From positions 62,001 through 126,000 of the forward strand of contig NZ_CAJYOJ010000087.1 in assembly GCF_913776295.1 (NCBI RefSeq): DNA of 64,000 bases, in the 5' to 3' direction. The notes under the pieces are model-generated. The model searched no databases. It was given only the letters and a program-made list of their open reading frames with translations, and was not told the origin of the DNA. The position numbers were made by a program, and so were the translations under genes. Of the stretch, positions 36,993 through 45,477 are shown piece by piece; within the stretch, counting starts at the first letter, position 1, and each line of letters starts with the position of its first letter. Source of the DNA: an uncultured Pedobacter sp. (lineage in GTDB: Bacteria > Bacteroidota > Bacteroidia > Sphingobacteriales > Sphingobacteriaceae).

Positions 36993-37904
36993 TCAAACAA
37001 TCCGGTAAGAAGTAGGCGTGTGGTTGGTTAATCTTTTGAAAAAGTTGTTGAAATGGGTTGGCTCTTCAAATCCGAGGCAATAACCTATTTCTGAAATATT
37101 CCAGTCCGTATGCTTCAATAGTGCTTTGGCTTCTCTTAATAAACGTTCTGTAATATAATGGGTAGTTGTTTTGCCAGTAGTTTCTTTTATCGCACGGTTT
37201 AAATGGTTTACGTGTACCGAAAGCTGCGACGCATAATCTTTGGCTGAGCGCATGGTAAACCTTTGGGTGGTGGTTTCAATGGGAAACTGACGCTCTAGTA
37301 ATTCTGTAAAAACAGCGGTAATCCTGGCATTGGCGTCCGTATGCCTTAATAAATTTCCGGAAGGCTCTGTTTTCAAAGCAAAATGGGTAATTTCGGTAAT
37401 GTAGTTACGGAGCAGATCATATTTATAGAGATAATCAGAATTAATTTCCTCAAACATCTTCGCAAAAATAGCTTCGATATGCTTGTCCTGTTGTTCATTT
37501 AAAATGTATGCGGGTTTTCCTCCATGGGTAAACATCGGTAAATCGCCAATGTTTCCACGAATCTTTTCGGTGAAAAAAGCCTCGGTAAAAATGCAAAAAT
37601 AACCGGTTACCTCACTTTGTTTGCCGCTGCCCAGTTCCCAGGTGTAAGGTACAAGCGGATTAAAAAAAATTAAAGCTGTACCATTAATTTCGATACTCCT
37701 GTCTGCATAGTGGTAAACGTTATGACCACGCGTGAGGCAGATTTTGTAATAATCCCTTCGGTTATAACTCATCGGCTTGCGATCATCCCTTAAACAATCT
37801 TCCAGTTTGAAAACGTTAAAATGACCTACGCCATTCCGGAGGTTATCAGGCAGAAACCTGAATTTGTTCTGATAAAAATCTTCTATCGTTTCTGGTTTGT
37901 TCAT
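36993..37904 (-). CDS. AraC-family transcription regulator
   Basis: The 303-residue protein has an N-terminal cupin-like sensor part (YHYADRSIEINGTALIFFNPLVPYTWEL) and a C-terminal pair of helix-turn-helix motifs (about 205-300) ending WNISEIGYCLGFEEPTHFNNFFKRLTNHTPTSYR, the AraC signature. It probably responds to a small molecule and controls the SDR gene that follows. A -7 box lies only 5 bp before its ATG. Confidence 0.93.
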   Translation of the reverse strand: MNKPETIEDFYQNKFRFLPDNLRNGVGHFNVFKLEDCLRDDRKPMSYNRRDYYKICLTRGHNVYHYADRSIEINGTALIFFNPLVPYTWELGSGKQSEVTGYFCIFTEAFFTEKIRGNIGDLPMFTHGGKPAYILNEQQDKHIEAIFAKMFEEINSDYLYKYDLLRNYITEITHFALKTEPSGNLLRHTDANARITAVFTELLERQFPIETTTQRFTMRSAKDYASQLSVHVNHLNRAIKETTGKTTTHYITERLLREAKALLKHTDWNISEIGYCLGFEEPTHFNNFFKRLTNHTPTSYRIV

Positions 37905-37908
37905 AAAG

Positions 37909-37916
37909 CAAAGTTA
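37909..37916 (-). promoter_or_regulatory. Candidate -7 box for the AraC gene
   Basis: The minus strand reads TAACTTTG, a full TAnnTTTG match ending 4 bases before the ATG at 37904. If used, the mRNA would start at or near the start codon. Confidence 0.35.
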
Positions 37917-38240
37917 CAAAATTCAAACCTAACTTACGTTTTTTAGGTTGATGGTGAATAGGATTGGACTAAATATCGGTCAGCGTGTATTATTTTAACA
38001 TTTTAATACCAACATAGAAGACTCTACTGCTTCTGCTGAACATTAAAATGGTATAGAGAGGATGCGAATAAAATGTTGTTTCCATTTAGATGACGGTTTT
38101 CAATATGGGAATTGTTACTTTCGCGGCATGAAGTGTAATCCTGGTTTTATATCAACTTTAGTAAAACGATTGGGCTGTATTAGCCCTTTGTATACATTAA
38201 ATGTTGATTTTATCCAGAAGAATTGATTAAAAAAATTAAA
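37917..38240. other. Divergent intergenic region before fabF
   Basis: About 320 bp with no supportable gene. A TACTTTCG element at 38116-38123 is a near match to a -7 box for fabF, about 117 bp before its start. A 32-codon open frame (38128-38226) in the presumed leader has no other support. Confidence 0.35.
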
Positions 38241-39491
38241 ATGAAAAGAGTAGTAGTAACTGGTTTAGGTGCGATAACTCCGCTTGGTAATAGCGTTGAG
38301 CAATTTTGGCAACAGATATTAGCTGGAGAAAGTGGCATTGGTCCCATTACAAAATTTGATCCGGGTAAATTTAAAACGCAATTTGCGGGCGAAGTAAAGG
38401 ATTTTAATCCTGAAGAATACCTGGAGAAAAAAGAGATCAAAAAATACGACCTTTTTACGCAGTACGCCATTGCTTCGAGTGATCAGGCCATAGAAGATGC
38501 CAGATTGGATTTCAGGACCATGAATGATTGGGAATTGGCAGAAGTTGGCGTAATCTGGGCAACCGGAAACGGTGGTATAGGTACTTTCGAAGCGCAATTA
38601 GAAGAATTTCATGCCGGGGATGGCACGCCAAGATTTAACCCCTATTTTATACCAAAAATGATTGTTGATATCGCTGCCGGGGCCATTTCCATCCGCCATA
38701 AATTACGTGGACCAAATTATTGCACGGTTTCGGCATGTGCATCCTCCAATACTGCCATCGTAAATGCTTTTGATACGATCCGTTTGGGTAAAGCTAACGT
38801 GATGGTTGCCGGGGGCTCTGAAGCCGCTATCACCAAATCCTCTATGGGTGGATTCAGTGCCGCTCAGGCCTTATCAAAAAATAACAATGATCCTCAGGGT
38901 GCATCTAAACCTTTTGATAAAGACAGGGATGGCTTTGTGATGAGTGAAGGCGCGGGGGCTTTGGTGTTGGAAGAGCTGGAACATGCTTTGGCGCGTGGCG
39001 CAAATATTTATGCTGAGATCGTGGGTGGAGGAATGGCTGCAGATGCCTATCACCTTACCGGAACACCTCCGGATGGGATTGGCGCTGCTTTAGGTATGAC
39101 AAAAGCGTTAAAAGATGCCGGGATTACTGCAGATAAAATTGATTATATTAATGCACATGCTACCTCAACCGGACTGGGTGATTTGAGTGAATTACGGGGT
39201 ATTAGTGCTGTTTTTAGTGGTTTACCCGTAGTTATTGGTGCAACCAAATCCATGACAGGTCATTTGTTGGGTGCTGCCGGTGCAGTGGAAAGTTTGATCA
39301 GTATTTTATCAATAAGGGATAATATCATTCCACCTACCATCAATACTAAAAATCTCGACGAAAATATTCCAAAGGGATTAAATATTGTATTGGGCGAGCC
39401 TATTAGAAAGGAAATCAATTATGTGCTGAATAACACTTTTGGTTTCGGTGGTCACACAGCAAGTACTATTTTTAAAAAGTACGAAGCTTAA
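38241..39491 (+). CDS. fabF: Beta-ketoacyl-ACP synthase II
   Basis: The 416-residue enzyme starts at ATG 38241 (MKRVVVTGLGAITPLGNSVE). The catalytic triad is complete: Cys166 in SACASSN, His306 in NAHATST and His341 in MTGHLLGAAG. It extends acyl-ACP with malonyl-ACP in fatty acid synthesis. It stands alone, without acpP before it; a FabF paralogue for aryl polyene or another specialised chain is possible but no such genes are near. Confidence 0.9.
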   Translation: MKRVVVTGLGAITPLGNSVEQFWQQILAGESGIGPITKFDPGKFKTQFAGEVKDFNPEEYLEKKEIKKYDLFTQYAIASSDQAIEDARLDFRTMNDWELAEVGVIWATGNGGIGTFEAQLEEFHAGDGTPRFNPYFIPKMIVDIAAGAISIRHKLRGPNYCTVSACASSNTAIVNAFDTIRLGKANVMVAGGSEAAITKSSMGGFSAAQALSKNNNDPQGASKPFDKDRDGFVMSEGAGALVLEELEHALARGANIYAEIVGGGMAADAYHLTGTPPDGIGAALGMTKALKDAGITADKIDYINAHATSTGLGDLSELRGISAVFSGLPVVIGATKSMTGHLLGAAGAVESLISILSIRDNIIPPTINTKNLDENIPKGLNIVLGEPIRKEINYVLNNTFGFGGHTASTIFKKYEA

Positions 39492-39908
39492 TGGTCTCAA
39501 AAAATCCCACCCTGTCATTCTGAACGCAGTGAAGAATATTTTCACTACAGGAAAGTTTAATGTAATAGTGCTTTGCTGCTACACGATTAGGGAAGGGGTT
39601 CTTATTGCAGTTTCCTTGCTAGGACTCATTCAGGTGGTCGTCATTCCAGCGAATGCGGACAATCTTAAGCAAGCGCTTTAAGATTCCCAATCGAGTTGGG
39701 AATGACGATTTTTTGCTGGATTATCTGCTTAAATTTATCTTTCACTTAGTACTGGTCTTAGCATTTCGCTAAGACCTCATTCTTGTCACGGAGACACAAA
39801 AACATGGAAAATTAACTAGCAAAGTCTAACTACGCTCAAACTAACGAACACCTTAATTAAAGTTATTACTAAAAAAACTTTGAACTAATGACGAATAGAC
39901 TAGCTAAC
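39492..39908. other. Gene-free stretch after fabF with hairpins
   Basis: About 417 bp. 39513-39538 has a TGTCATTCTGAACGCAGTG phrase of a type scattered through the window. 39661-39715 holds two adjacent hairpins. 39770-39900 is AT-rich with no gene seen. Confidence 0.5.
39661..39715 (+). terminator. Double hairpin with T tract
   Basis: AATCTTAA pairs with TTAAGATT (39661-39685), then ATTCCCAA pairs with TTGGGAAT (39683-39703), followed by GACGATTTTTT. It could end fabF transcripts, though it lies 170 bp past the stop and looks like a dispersed repeat. Confidence 0.4.
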
Positions 39909-40553
39909 CTACTTATTCATCAACAAATTTACCAGTTCTTTAAGCTCTTCCACTTCCAATTCAAGTTTCTCAATGCGGTTTTCTAAAGCAGTAGTATCAA
40001 TTTGAGTTGAGATATGTACTTCCGTTTCGGTTGTGATTTCAGCTTGTTCGCCCAATAGATGAATAAAACGGGCTTCTTTCTGGCCAGCTCTTTTTGGTAA
40101 TTGTTTTACAAAAGCTGGTTCTTCATCCGAAAGTTTTTGAAGCTGTTCCAAAACCTCTTCTATACTTTCAAATTCGTACAACCTGCCCGAATTGCTATTG
40201 ATTTCTCCTGGCGTTAAAGGCCCGCGTAGAAGCAAAAGGCAGATGATGGCCAATTCTGACGGTAATAAAGGATAAACGATGGCCAAATTATGTTTGTATT
40301 TGGTAACGCGACTCGATCCTCCTGTAGCTGTGGAGATTAAACCTTTAATTTTAAGTTGGTTTAGCGTTAAGGTTATGGTTTCCTCATCATAATTTACCAC
40401 CGGGTTTCTTGAACTTTTTTGGTTGCAGGCTGCAGTTAAGCCATTTAAAGTCAGCGGGTAATAATCAGGTGTGGTGCGGCTTTTTTCTATTAGAGCGCCT
40501 AAAACACGTTGTTCTTCTACTGATAAATCGGGAAGGGGTTTTACGTTATCCAT
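39909..40553 (-). CDS. YceH-like DUF480 protein
   Basis: The 214-residue protein matches the YceH/DUF480 family: VEEQRVLGALIEKSRTTPDYYPLTLNGLTAACNQKSSRNPVV at the start and the LRGPLTPGEINSNSGRLYEFESIEEVLEQL block near 110-140. The fold is a pair of winged helices. The C-terminal 40 residues form a coiled coil. The exact role is unknown. Confidence 0.9.
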   Translation of the reverse strand: MDNVKPLPDLSVEEQRVLGALIEKSRTTPDYYPLTLNGLTAACNQKSSRNPVVNYDEETITLTLNQLKIKGLISTATGGSSRVTKYKHNLAIVYPLLPSELAIICLLLLRGPLTPGEINSNSGRLYEFESIEEVLEQLQKLSDEEPAFVKQLPKRAGQKEARFIHLLGEQAEITTETEVHISTQIDTTALENRIEKLELEVEELKELVNLLMNK

Positions 40554-40624
40554 ATGATAAAAGTATATATTGGCTGAGCATTTTGGAAATTATTTTGTAA
40601 TAAACTGTATTGAAGATAAATACC

Positions 40625-42511
40625 CTATATTTTGGTAATCACAAAGGAGGTTCTTCTGTTGTTTTTTCTCCCGGCTTCCGTTTTATTATCTGCAACAGGT
40701 TTATTGGCTCCAAAGCCCTTAAAAGTAAGCCTCTTTGTATCAATACCATTTTTAATCAGATATTCGTAAACGGCATTTGCCCGGTTATAAGATAATTTTT
40801 CATTTAATTTATCATCGCCAACATTATCCGTATGCCCTTGAATTTCAATTTGTAAGTTTTCATTTTGGTGTAAGAAATCGATCAGCAGATCTAACTCGCG
40901 GATAGAAGCAGGTAAAAGATTAAACTTGTTGGTGTCGAAGAAAATATTTTTTAAAGTTACATTTCCACCCTGCTTTATTTTTTCGATATAAACTTCAATC
41001 TGGTAAGGTTTGTTAATGTCGACACTTTTAAGCTCGAAATTTTCGGAGTAAAACAGGTAACCTTCGGCATTTACATTAAACAAATAGTTACTCCCGATGG
41101 GCATTACTGCTAGAAATTGGCCAGTTTCGGGATCGGTATAATCTTCAAAAACAGTTTTATTGGTTTTCAGATCTATTACCTGCACATTGCTTTCTATTGT
41201 TTTTTTGGTATCACGATCTCTTACAATCCCTTTCACATAAGAAATCTTTAGCGGCTTGGCTGTTTCCGGAATGCCAAAACTATAAATGTCCTGCAGGCCA
41301 TAACCACCTTTTAAATTTGATGAAAACAGCCCCGAATTACCATCAGCACTTACTACTAAACCGCTTTCATCTTCAAAAGAATTGATCGGATAGCCAATAT
41401 TAATCGGTTTTTGCCACTGGCCATCGTCGCCCTGTCTGCTAAAGTAAATATCTTTATTGCCGAAACCTGGCCAGCCATTTGAAGAAAAATACAATGTTTT
41501 ACCGTCTGCATGCAGGAAAGGGGTATTCTCATCAAAAGCAGTGTTGATCCCTGGTCCCAGATTAATGGCTGGTCCCCATTTTGCATCATCGGTAATGGTA
41601 CTCTTCCAGATATCATATCCTCCAAATCCGCCAGGTCTGTTGCTGATAAAATATAAGGTACGCCCGTCAGGACTTATGGCCGGCTGTGATTCCCAGAATT
41701 CTGAATTAACGGGCTGGCCAACATTATAAGGTTCACCCCAATCTTTTCCCTCACGGTGGGAAACATAAATATCACATCTGCCCAAACCATCAGGCCGGTT
41801 GCAGCCGGTAAAAAACAGATACTTCCCGTCAGGAGAAATGGTTTGCGCACCTTCATTATATCTGGTTGTATTTATTTTGGTCGATAATGGCGTGGCAAGG
41901 CCCCATGTATTGTTTTTAAACTGAGCGGTCCAGAAGTCTTCATTACCGTTTACCTGCCGGGTAAAAACCAATGTTTCGCCATCAGCAGTTATCGCCGGAA
42001 AATACTCGGCATCAACTGTATTTACGCCGCCACCTAAATTTAATGGACTATATTTTACAGGCTTTTTTATTGCAATGTTGGCAAAATCACAATCTGAAAG
42101 GTATTTTTTTGCTCTTTTGGCTTTTTCAGATGAGGAATCCAGTGCTAAAAAATCATTAAAATGCCGCTTTGCGTTTGGATAATCCTGCGTAGCAAATGCT
42201 ACTTCTGCAAGACTGTAAATTATTTCCGGAGCAACCGTTTTATTAATTAATATCGCCTTTTCGTAAGCTATTCTGGCGTCCTGATACTTCTTTTGAGCTT
42301 TATAAACTCCTGCAAGTAAGATATAGGCATTCTGAAATAACGGATCTGCTTCTACAGCATTCTTTAATAATTGTTCAGCAGCGGTGTAATCAAATTGATC
42401 AACAAACGGACCTGCTTTTTCAAAATAAGCCTGTGCCTTTTTATTCGGGGAACTTTGTCCAAAACAATAAAAGCTTAGTATGCTAAAGGAGAGGATTAGG
42501 CAAAATTTCAT
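40625..42511 (-). CDS. TPR / beta-propeller / OmpA protein, PorE-like
   Basis: The 628-residue protein has a signal peptide, TPR repeats (about 25-130), WD40-like PD40 repeats (about 155-400, with SPDGKYLFFTG and SPDGRTLYFISNRPGGFGGYDIW), a carboxypeptidase-like beta domain (about 415-495) and an OmpA C-terminal domain (about 510-628; IQGHTDNVGDDKLNEKLSYNRA). This order is that of PorE, a periplasmic part of the type IX secretion system, but several paralogues exist in Bacteroidota, so the role is tentative. ATG 42511 is favoured because a -7 box lies at 42530. Confidence 0.85.
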   Translation of the reverse strand: MKFCLILSFSILSFYCFGQSSPNKKAQAYFEKAGPFVDQFDYTAAEQLLKNAVEADPLFQNAYILLAGVYKAQKKYQDARIAYEKAILINKTVAPEIIYSLAEVAFATQDYPNAKRHFNDFLALDSSSEKAKRAKKYLSDCDFANIAIKKPVKYSPLNLGGGVNTVDAEYFPAITADGETLVFTRQVNGNEDFWTAQFKNNTWGLATPLSTKINTTRYNEGAQTISPDGKYLFFTGCNRPDGLGRCDIYVSHREGKDWGEPYNVGQPVNSEFWESQPAISPDGRTLYFISNRPGGFGGYDIWKSTITDDAKWGPAINLGPGINTAFDENTPFLHADGKTLYFSSNGWPGFGNKDIYFSRQGDDGQWQKPINIGYPINSFEDESGLVVSADGNSGLFSSNLKGGYGLQDIYSFGIPETAKPLKISYVKGIVRDRDTKKTIESNVQVIDLKTNKTVFEDYTDPETGQFLAVMPIGSNYLFNVNAEGYLFYSENFELKSVDINKPYQIEVYIEKIKQGGNVTLKNIFFDTNKFNLLPASIRELDLLIDFLHQNENLQIEIQGHTDNVGDDKLNEKLSYNRANAVYEYLIKNGIDTKRLTFKGFGANKPVADNKTEAGRKNNRRTSFVITKI

Positions 42512-42529
42512 TACATTAACATTTGGTAT

Positions 42530-42537
42530 CAAAGCTA
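42530..42537 (-). promoter_or_regulatory. Candidate -7 box for the PorE-like gene
   Basis: The minus strand reads TAGCTTTG, a full TAnnTTTG match, 18 bp before the ATG at 42511. It lies in the short gap after queE, so the gene need not depend on queE transcription. Confidence 0.4.
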
Positions 42538-42549
42538 ATGTAAACTAAT

Positions 42550-43173
42550 TTAAGGAATATTTAAAAATTTGTGTGTTTGCAAAGAAATCTCCCATTTCGG
42601 ATTGGCCATTACATAATCAATAATTAATGGTGTAATTTCTTTTGATTTAGACCACTCTGGTTGAAGATATAGTTTGCAGTCTGAAGATACCATAGCCGCA
42701 TATTCCTCTGCCCATTTGAAATCACTTTTATTGAAAACAATTACCTTTAGTTCGTTGGCAAACGGTGTGATGTCTGGCCTTGGTGCTTTAAATTTTTTGG
42801 GCGATAAGCAAATCCAATCCCAGTTGCCCGAAAGTGGGTAGGCACCTGATGTCTCGATAAAAGTAAGGATTCCCCTTTCTTTAAGTTTATTGGTGAGGTA
42901 ATCGAGATTATAAATTAACGGTTCGCCACCGGTTATTACCACTGCCTTGCCGGGAAATTGACTCGCATTTTCTACAATAACATCCGAAGCAGTAAGCGGG
43001 TGCATTTCTGCATCCCAGCTTTCTTTTACATCGCACCAGTGGCAACCCACATCGCAACCGCCCAAACGGATAAAATAGGCTGCTTTACCTGTATTAAATC
43101 CTTCGCCCTGTATAGTGTAAAATTCTTCCATTAAAGGAAGTAATGTGCCGTCTTCTGGTATTGCTTGTTTCAT
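42550..43173 (-). CDS. queE: 7-carboxy-7-deazaguanine synthase
   Basis: The 207-residue radical SAM enzyme has EEFYTIQGEGFNTGKAAYFIRLGGC near residues 16-40 and the cluster motif CDVGCHWC (about 40-47), in which the Cys spacing CxxxCxxC is as expected. VVITGGEPL near 72 binds SAM. It converts carboxytetrahydropterin to CDG in the queuosine pathway. No other que gene is near. Confidence 0.93.
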   Translation of the reverse strand: MKQAIPEDGTLLPLMEEFYTIQGEGFNTGKAAYFIRLGGCDVGCHWCDVKESWDAEMHPLTASDVIVENASQFPGKAVVITGGEPLIYNLDYLTNKLKERGILTFIETSGAYPLSGNWDWICLSPKKFKAPRPDITPFANELKVIVFNKSDFKWAEEYAAMVSSDCKLYLQPEWSKSKEITPLIIDYVMANPKWEISLQTHKFLNIP

Positions 43174-43280
43174 TTTTGAGGATGCAAATATCCTAAAAAA
43201 ATATGGTGATGTAGTTTCTCTTTCAAAATTTAATGGAAAGATGAAATAATAGTGATATTTATTTGCCGTATTTTAGCAGT

Positions 43281-43616
43281 ATGAAGTGGTTCAAAGCGCT
43301 AAATAACAATCAGATTCCTCGTCCGGATACCATTAAAACAATCGAGGTGGCAGGAAAACAGCTTTGCCTGATCAATCATGAGGATAAAATTATGGTAACC
43401 CAATCTCATTGTCCGCATGCCGGAGGCCATTTTAGTGGCGGATGGTGTAAAAACGGAAAACTGGTTTGTCCAATTCACCGCTACGAGTATAGCCTTGAAA
43501 CAGGAAGAGGAGCAGAGGGGCAGGGCGATTATATCAAAATCTATCCGACAGAATTGCGTAAAGATGGCTTGTATATCGGCTTTGAGGAAAGCTGGTGGAG
43601 TAAATTGTGGGGTTAA
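43281..43616 (+). CDS. Rieske 2Fe-2S protein
   Basis: The 111-residue protein starts at ATG 43281. The two Rieske motifs are complete: CPHAGGHFSGG (about 45-55) and CPIHRYEY (about 65-72). It has no membrane anchor, so it is a soluble ferredoxin-like Rieske protein, perhaps for an oxygenase. It ends in SWWSKLWG and lies between queE and the PIN gene with no partner reductase nearby. Confidence 0.88.
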   Translation: MKWFKALNNNQIPRPDTIKTIEVAGKQLCLINHEDKIMVTQSHCPHAGGHFSGGWCKNGKLVCPIHRYEYSLETGRGAEGQGDYIKIYPTELRKDGLYIGFEESWWSKLWG

Positions 43617-43703
43617 TGATATATCAACCGGTTAATGGTATTGTGATAATTGTTGAGTTAGCTACTGTAAACTGTAAATTAAAAACTGTTAACTGAAAAC
43701 CGG

Positions 43704-44123
43704 TTAATTAAGCAAATATCTGTTAAAAAACTCCTTACAATTTAAAACTTCAATCTCCGAAAAATAAAAATCCTCCGCATTTTCGGTGATGATACATTTA
43801 CAACTGGCAGATTTGGCTGCGTAGTATTTCAGACCATCTTCAAAGTCGTGTATTCTCTTATTAAACAATGTATCCAATACACCTTTTGATGAATTGCCGG
43901 CGATTTTTAGATATTGGCAAAGCAAATCGATTTTTTGTTTGGCTAACTGTGTTTTATGTTTTTTCTCCGCAAAATAAAATGCGATAGCCAAACAAAGGGG
44001 AGAGGTATAAATTTCAAAATTTGGATGCGATGCTAAACTTAAGATTCTTGATGAGTAAGTGTAAAGCGGGTATTCCTTATTTAATACCGAAACTAAGACA
44101 TTAGCATCTAAAAATATCTTCAT
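43704..44123 (-). CDS. PIN-domain toxin
   Basis: The 139-residue protein opens MKIFLDANVLVSVLN, with the first PIN acidic residue at Asp6, and has FEDGLKYYAAKSASCKCIITENAEDF near 95-120 with the later acidic residues. PIN toxins cut RNA. ATG 44123 follows the antitoxin stop after three bases (a TTG lies between). The pair is a type II toxin-antitoxin module. Confidence 0.85.
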   Translation of the reverse strand: MKIFLDANVLVSVLNKEYPLYTYSSRILSLASHPNFEIYTSPLCLAIAFYFAEKKHKTQLAKQKIDLLCQYLKIAGNSSKGVLDTLFNKRIHDFEDGLKYYAAKSASCKCIITENAEDFYFSEIEVLNCKEFFNRYLLN

Positions 44124-44126
44124 CAA

Positions 44127-44387
44127 TTACTTTTTAGAAAAAAAGAATTCATCTTTTGAATTTTTACGGCTTGCCTTTGGCGTTTTTTTATACTCTATTT
44201 CACCTTCAGCAACCATGCTCACCCAGTCTGAAATGGGAAAATCTTCTAAAGATTTGTATTCATTAGCAGTTACCTGAGTTAAAAGGTGTTCTATTAATCG
44301 CGATAAGCTGATATTGTTTTCAGCGGCATATTTTTTTGCCCTTGCTACAACATCTTGATTAAAACTTAAAGTTAACTTGGTATCCAT
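44127..44387 (-). CDS. DUF6364 antitoxin
   Basis: The 86-residue protein begins MDTKLTLSFNQDVVARAKKYAAENNISLSRLIE, a ribbon-helix-helix pattern of the DUF6364 family. The tail is basic and Lys-rich and should wrap the PIN toxin. A -7 box at 44405 and two ACGTAAA copies upstream suggest self-control. Confidence 0.85.
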   Translation of the reverse strand: MDTKLTLSFNQDVVARAKKYAAENNISLSRLIEHLLTQVTANEYKSLEDFPISDWVSMVAEGEIEYKKTPKASRKNSKDEFFFSKK

Positions 44388-44404
44388 GTGATTAAATTTT
44401 AATT

Positions 44405-44412
44405 CAAATATA
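44405..44412 (-). promoter_or_regulatory. Candidate -7 box for the toxin-antitoxin pair
   Basis: The minus strand reads TATATTTG, 18 bp before the antitoxin ATG at 44387. Confidence 0.45.
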
Positions 44413-44420
44413 ATAATTAT

Positions 44421-44449
44421 ACGTAAAGATTAAAAATATTACACGTAAA
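44421..44449. promoter_or_regulatory. Paired ACGTAAA sites upstream of the antitoxin
   Basis: ACGTAAA occurs at 44421-44427 and 44443-44449, 22 bp apart, about two helical turns, just upstream of the -7 box. This is a plausible ribbon-helix-helix operator. Confidence 0.35.
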
Positions 44450-44479
44450 AAAAAACAGCTCAAACTGAGCTGTTTTTTT
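44449..44479 (-). terminator. Terminator after folD
   Basis: AAACAGCTCA and TGAGCTGTTT pair over a 3-base loop with A and T runs on both sides, 34 bp past the folD stop. It may also work for reads in the other direction. Confidence 0.85.
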
Positions 44480-44512
44480 AATATCTATGACTATTGGTTT
44501 TTAACCTTTTAA

Positions 44513-45394
44513 CTAGGAATAAATTTCTTTCCTTGCCGAAGCCAGTGTATTTTTCAATAAGCCAACAATCGTCATTAAACCCACGCCACCTGGTACAGGT
44601 GTGATATAAGAGGCTATAGGCGCAACATTTTCGAAATCTACATCGCCATAAAGTTTAAAACCCGATTTGGTTTCTGCAGAGTTTTCACGGTTAATGCCTA
44701 CATCAATAATAATGGCACCAGGTTTAACCATATCGGCAGTAACAAAGTTCTTTTTACCAATGGCTGCGATAACAATATCGGCCTGCAAAACCTGCTCTTT
44801 TAAATCTTTAGTTCGTGAGTGGGTAAGTGTTACCGTACAGTTACCAGGATTGGCATTACGTGCCATTAAGATACTCATCGGGCTGCCTACGATATTACTG
44901 CGGCCTACCACTACACAGTGTTTTCCCGTGGTATCAATATTATATTCCTGTAACATCAATAAAATACCATAAGGTGTTGCAGGGATAAAGCAAGGTAGGT
45001 TACGCATCATCCTTCCCAGATTTACCGGGTGGAAACCGTCTACATCCTTGCGATAATCAATCTTTTCGGTCACTTTTTCAGGATCGATGTGTTTAGGTAA
45101 CGGCAATTGTACGATTAAGCCATCCACATCAGCATCCTGATTAATTTCTTCAATTTTAGCTAATAATTCCGCTTCTGTGACCGAGTTGTCGTAACGGTGT
45201 AGAGAAGATTTAAAACCAACTTTTTCACAGTTTTTCATCTTACTGGCTACATAAGTCTCGCTACCCCCATCGTTACCAACTAAAATGGCAACGAGGTGTG
45301 GTTTGCGACCTGTTTTATTTAAAAACTCAGCCGCCTCTTCAGCAATCTGAACTTTAACTTTTTCTGATACGTATTTACCGTCTAATAGTTTCAT
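44513..45394 (-). CDS. folD: Methylenetetrahydrofolate dehydrogenase/cyclohydrolase
   Basis: The 293-residue enzyme starts at ATG 45394 (MKLLDGKYVSEK). It has the FolD signatures ETYVASKMKNCEKVGF (catalytic Tyr and Lys, about 50-65), DGLIVQLPLPKHI, KDVDGFHPVNLGRM, VVVGRSNIVGSPMS and PVPGGVGLMTI. It interconverts 5,10-methylene- and 10-formyl-THF. It lies downstream of lepA with an inverted repeat between. Confidence 0.96.
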   Translation of the reverse strand: MKLLDGKYVSEKVKVQIAEEAAEFLNKTGRKPHLVAILVGNDGGSETYVASKMKNCEKVGFKSSLHRYDNSVTEAELLAKIEEINQDADVDGLIVQLPLPKHIDPEKVTEKIDYRKDVDGFHPVNLGRMMRNLPCFIPATPYGILLMLQEYNIDTTGKHCVVVGRSNIVGSPMSILMARNANPGNCTVTLTHSRTKDLKEQVLQADIVIAAIGKKNFVTADMVKPGAIIIDVGINRENSAETKSGFKLYGDVDFENVAPIASYITPVPGGVGLMTIVGLLKNTLASARKEIYS

Positions 45395-45414
45395 ATTTAT
45401 GAGATGTGAGATAC

Positions 45415-45469
45415 GAGATGTTAGATTTGAGATTGATGGTACTTTCTCAAATCTCAAATCTAACATCTC
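45415..45469. repeat. 18-bp perfect inverted repeat between lepA and folD
   Basis: GAGATGTTAGATTTGAGA at 45415-45432 pairs with TCTCAAATCTAACATCTC at 45452-45469. A further copy of the phrase (GAGATGTGAGATACGA) flanks the left arm. No T run follows on either strand. Confidence 0.8.
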
Positions 45470-45477
45470 AAATCTAA

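Noticed and set aside
38128..38226. 32-codon frame in the fabF leader
   Set aside because: No start context, no conservation evidence and no peptide pattern.
38241..39491. fabF as part of a specialised polyketide or aryl polyene cluster
   Set aside because: No carrier protein, ketoreductase or tailoring gene lies on either side.
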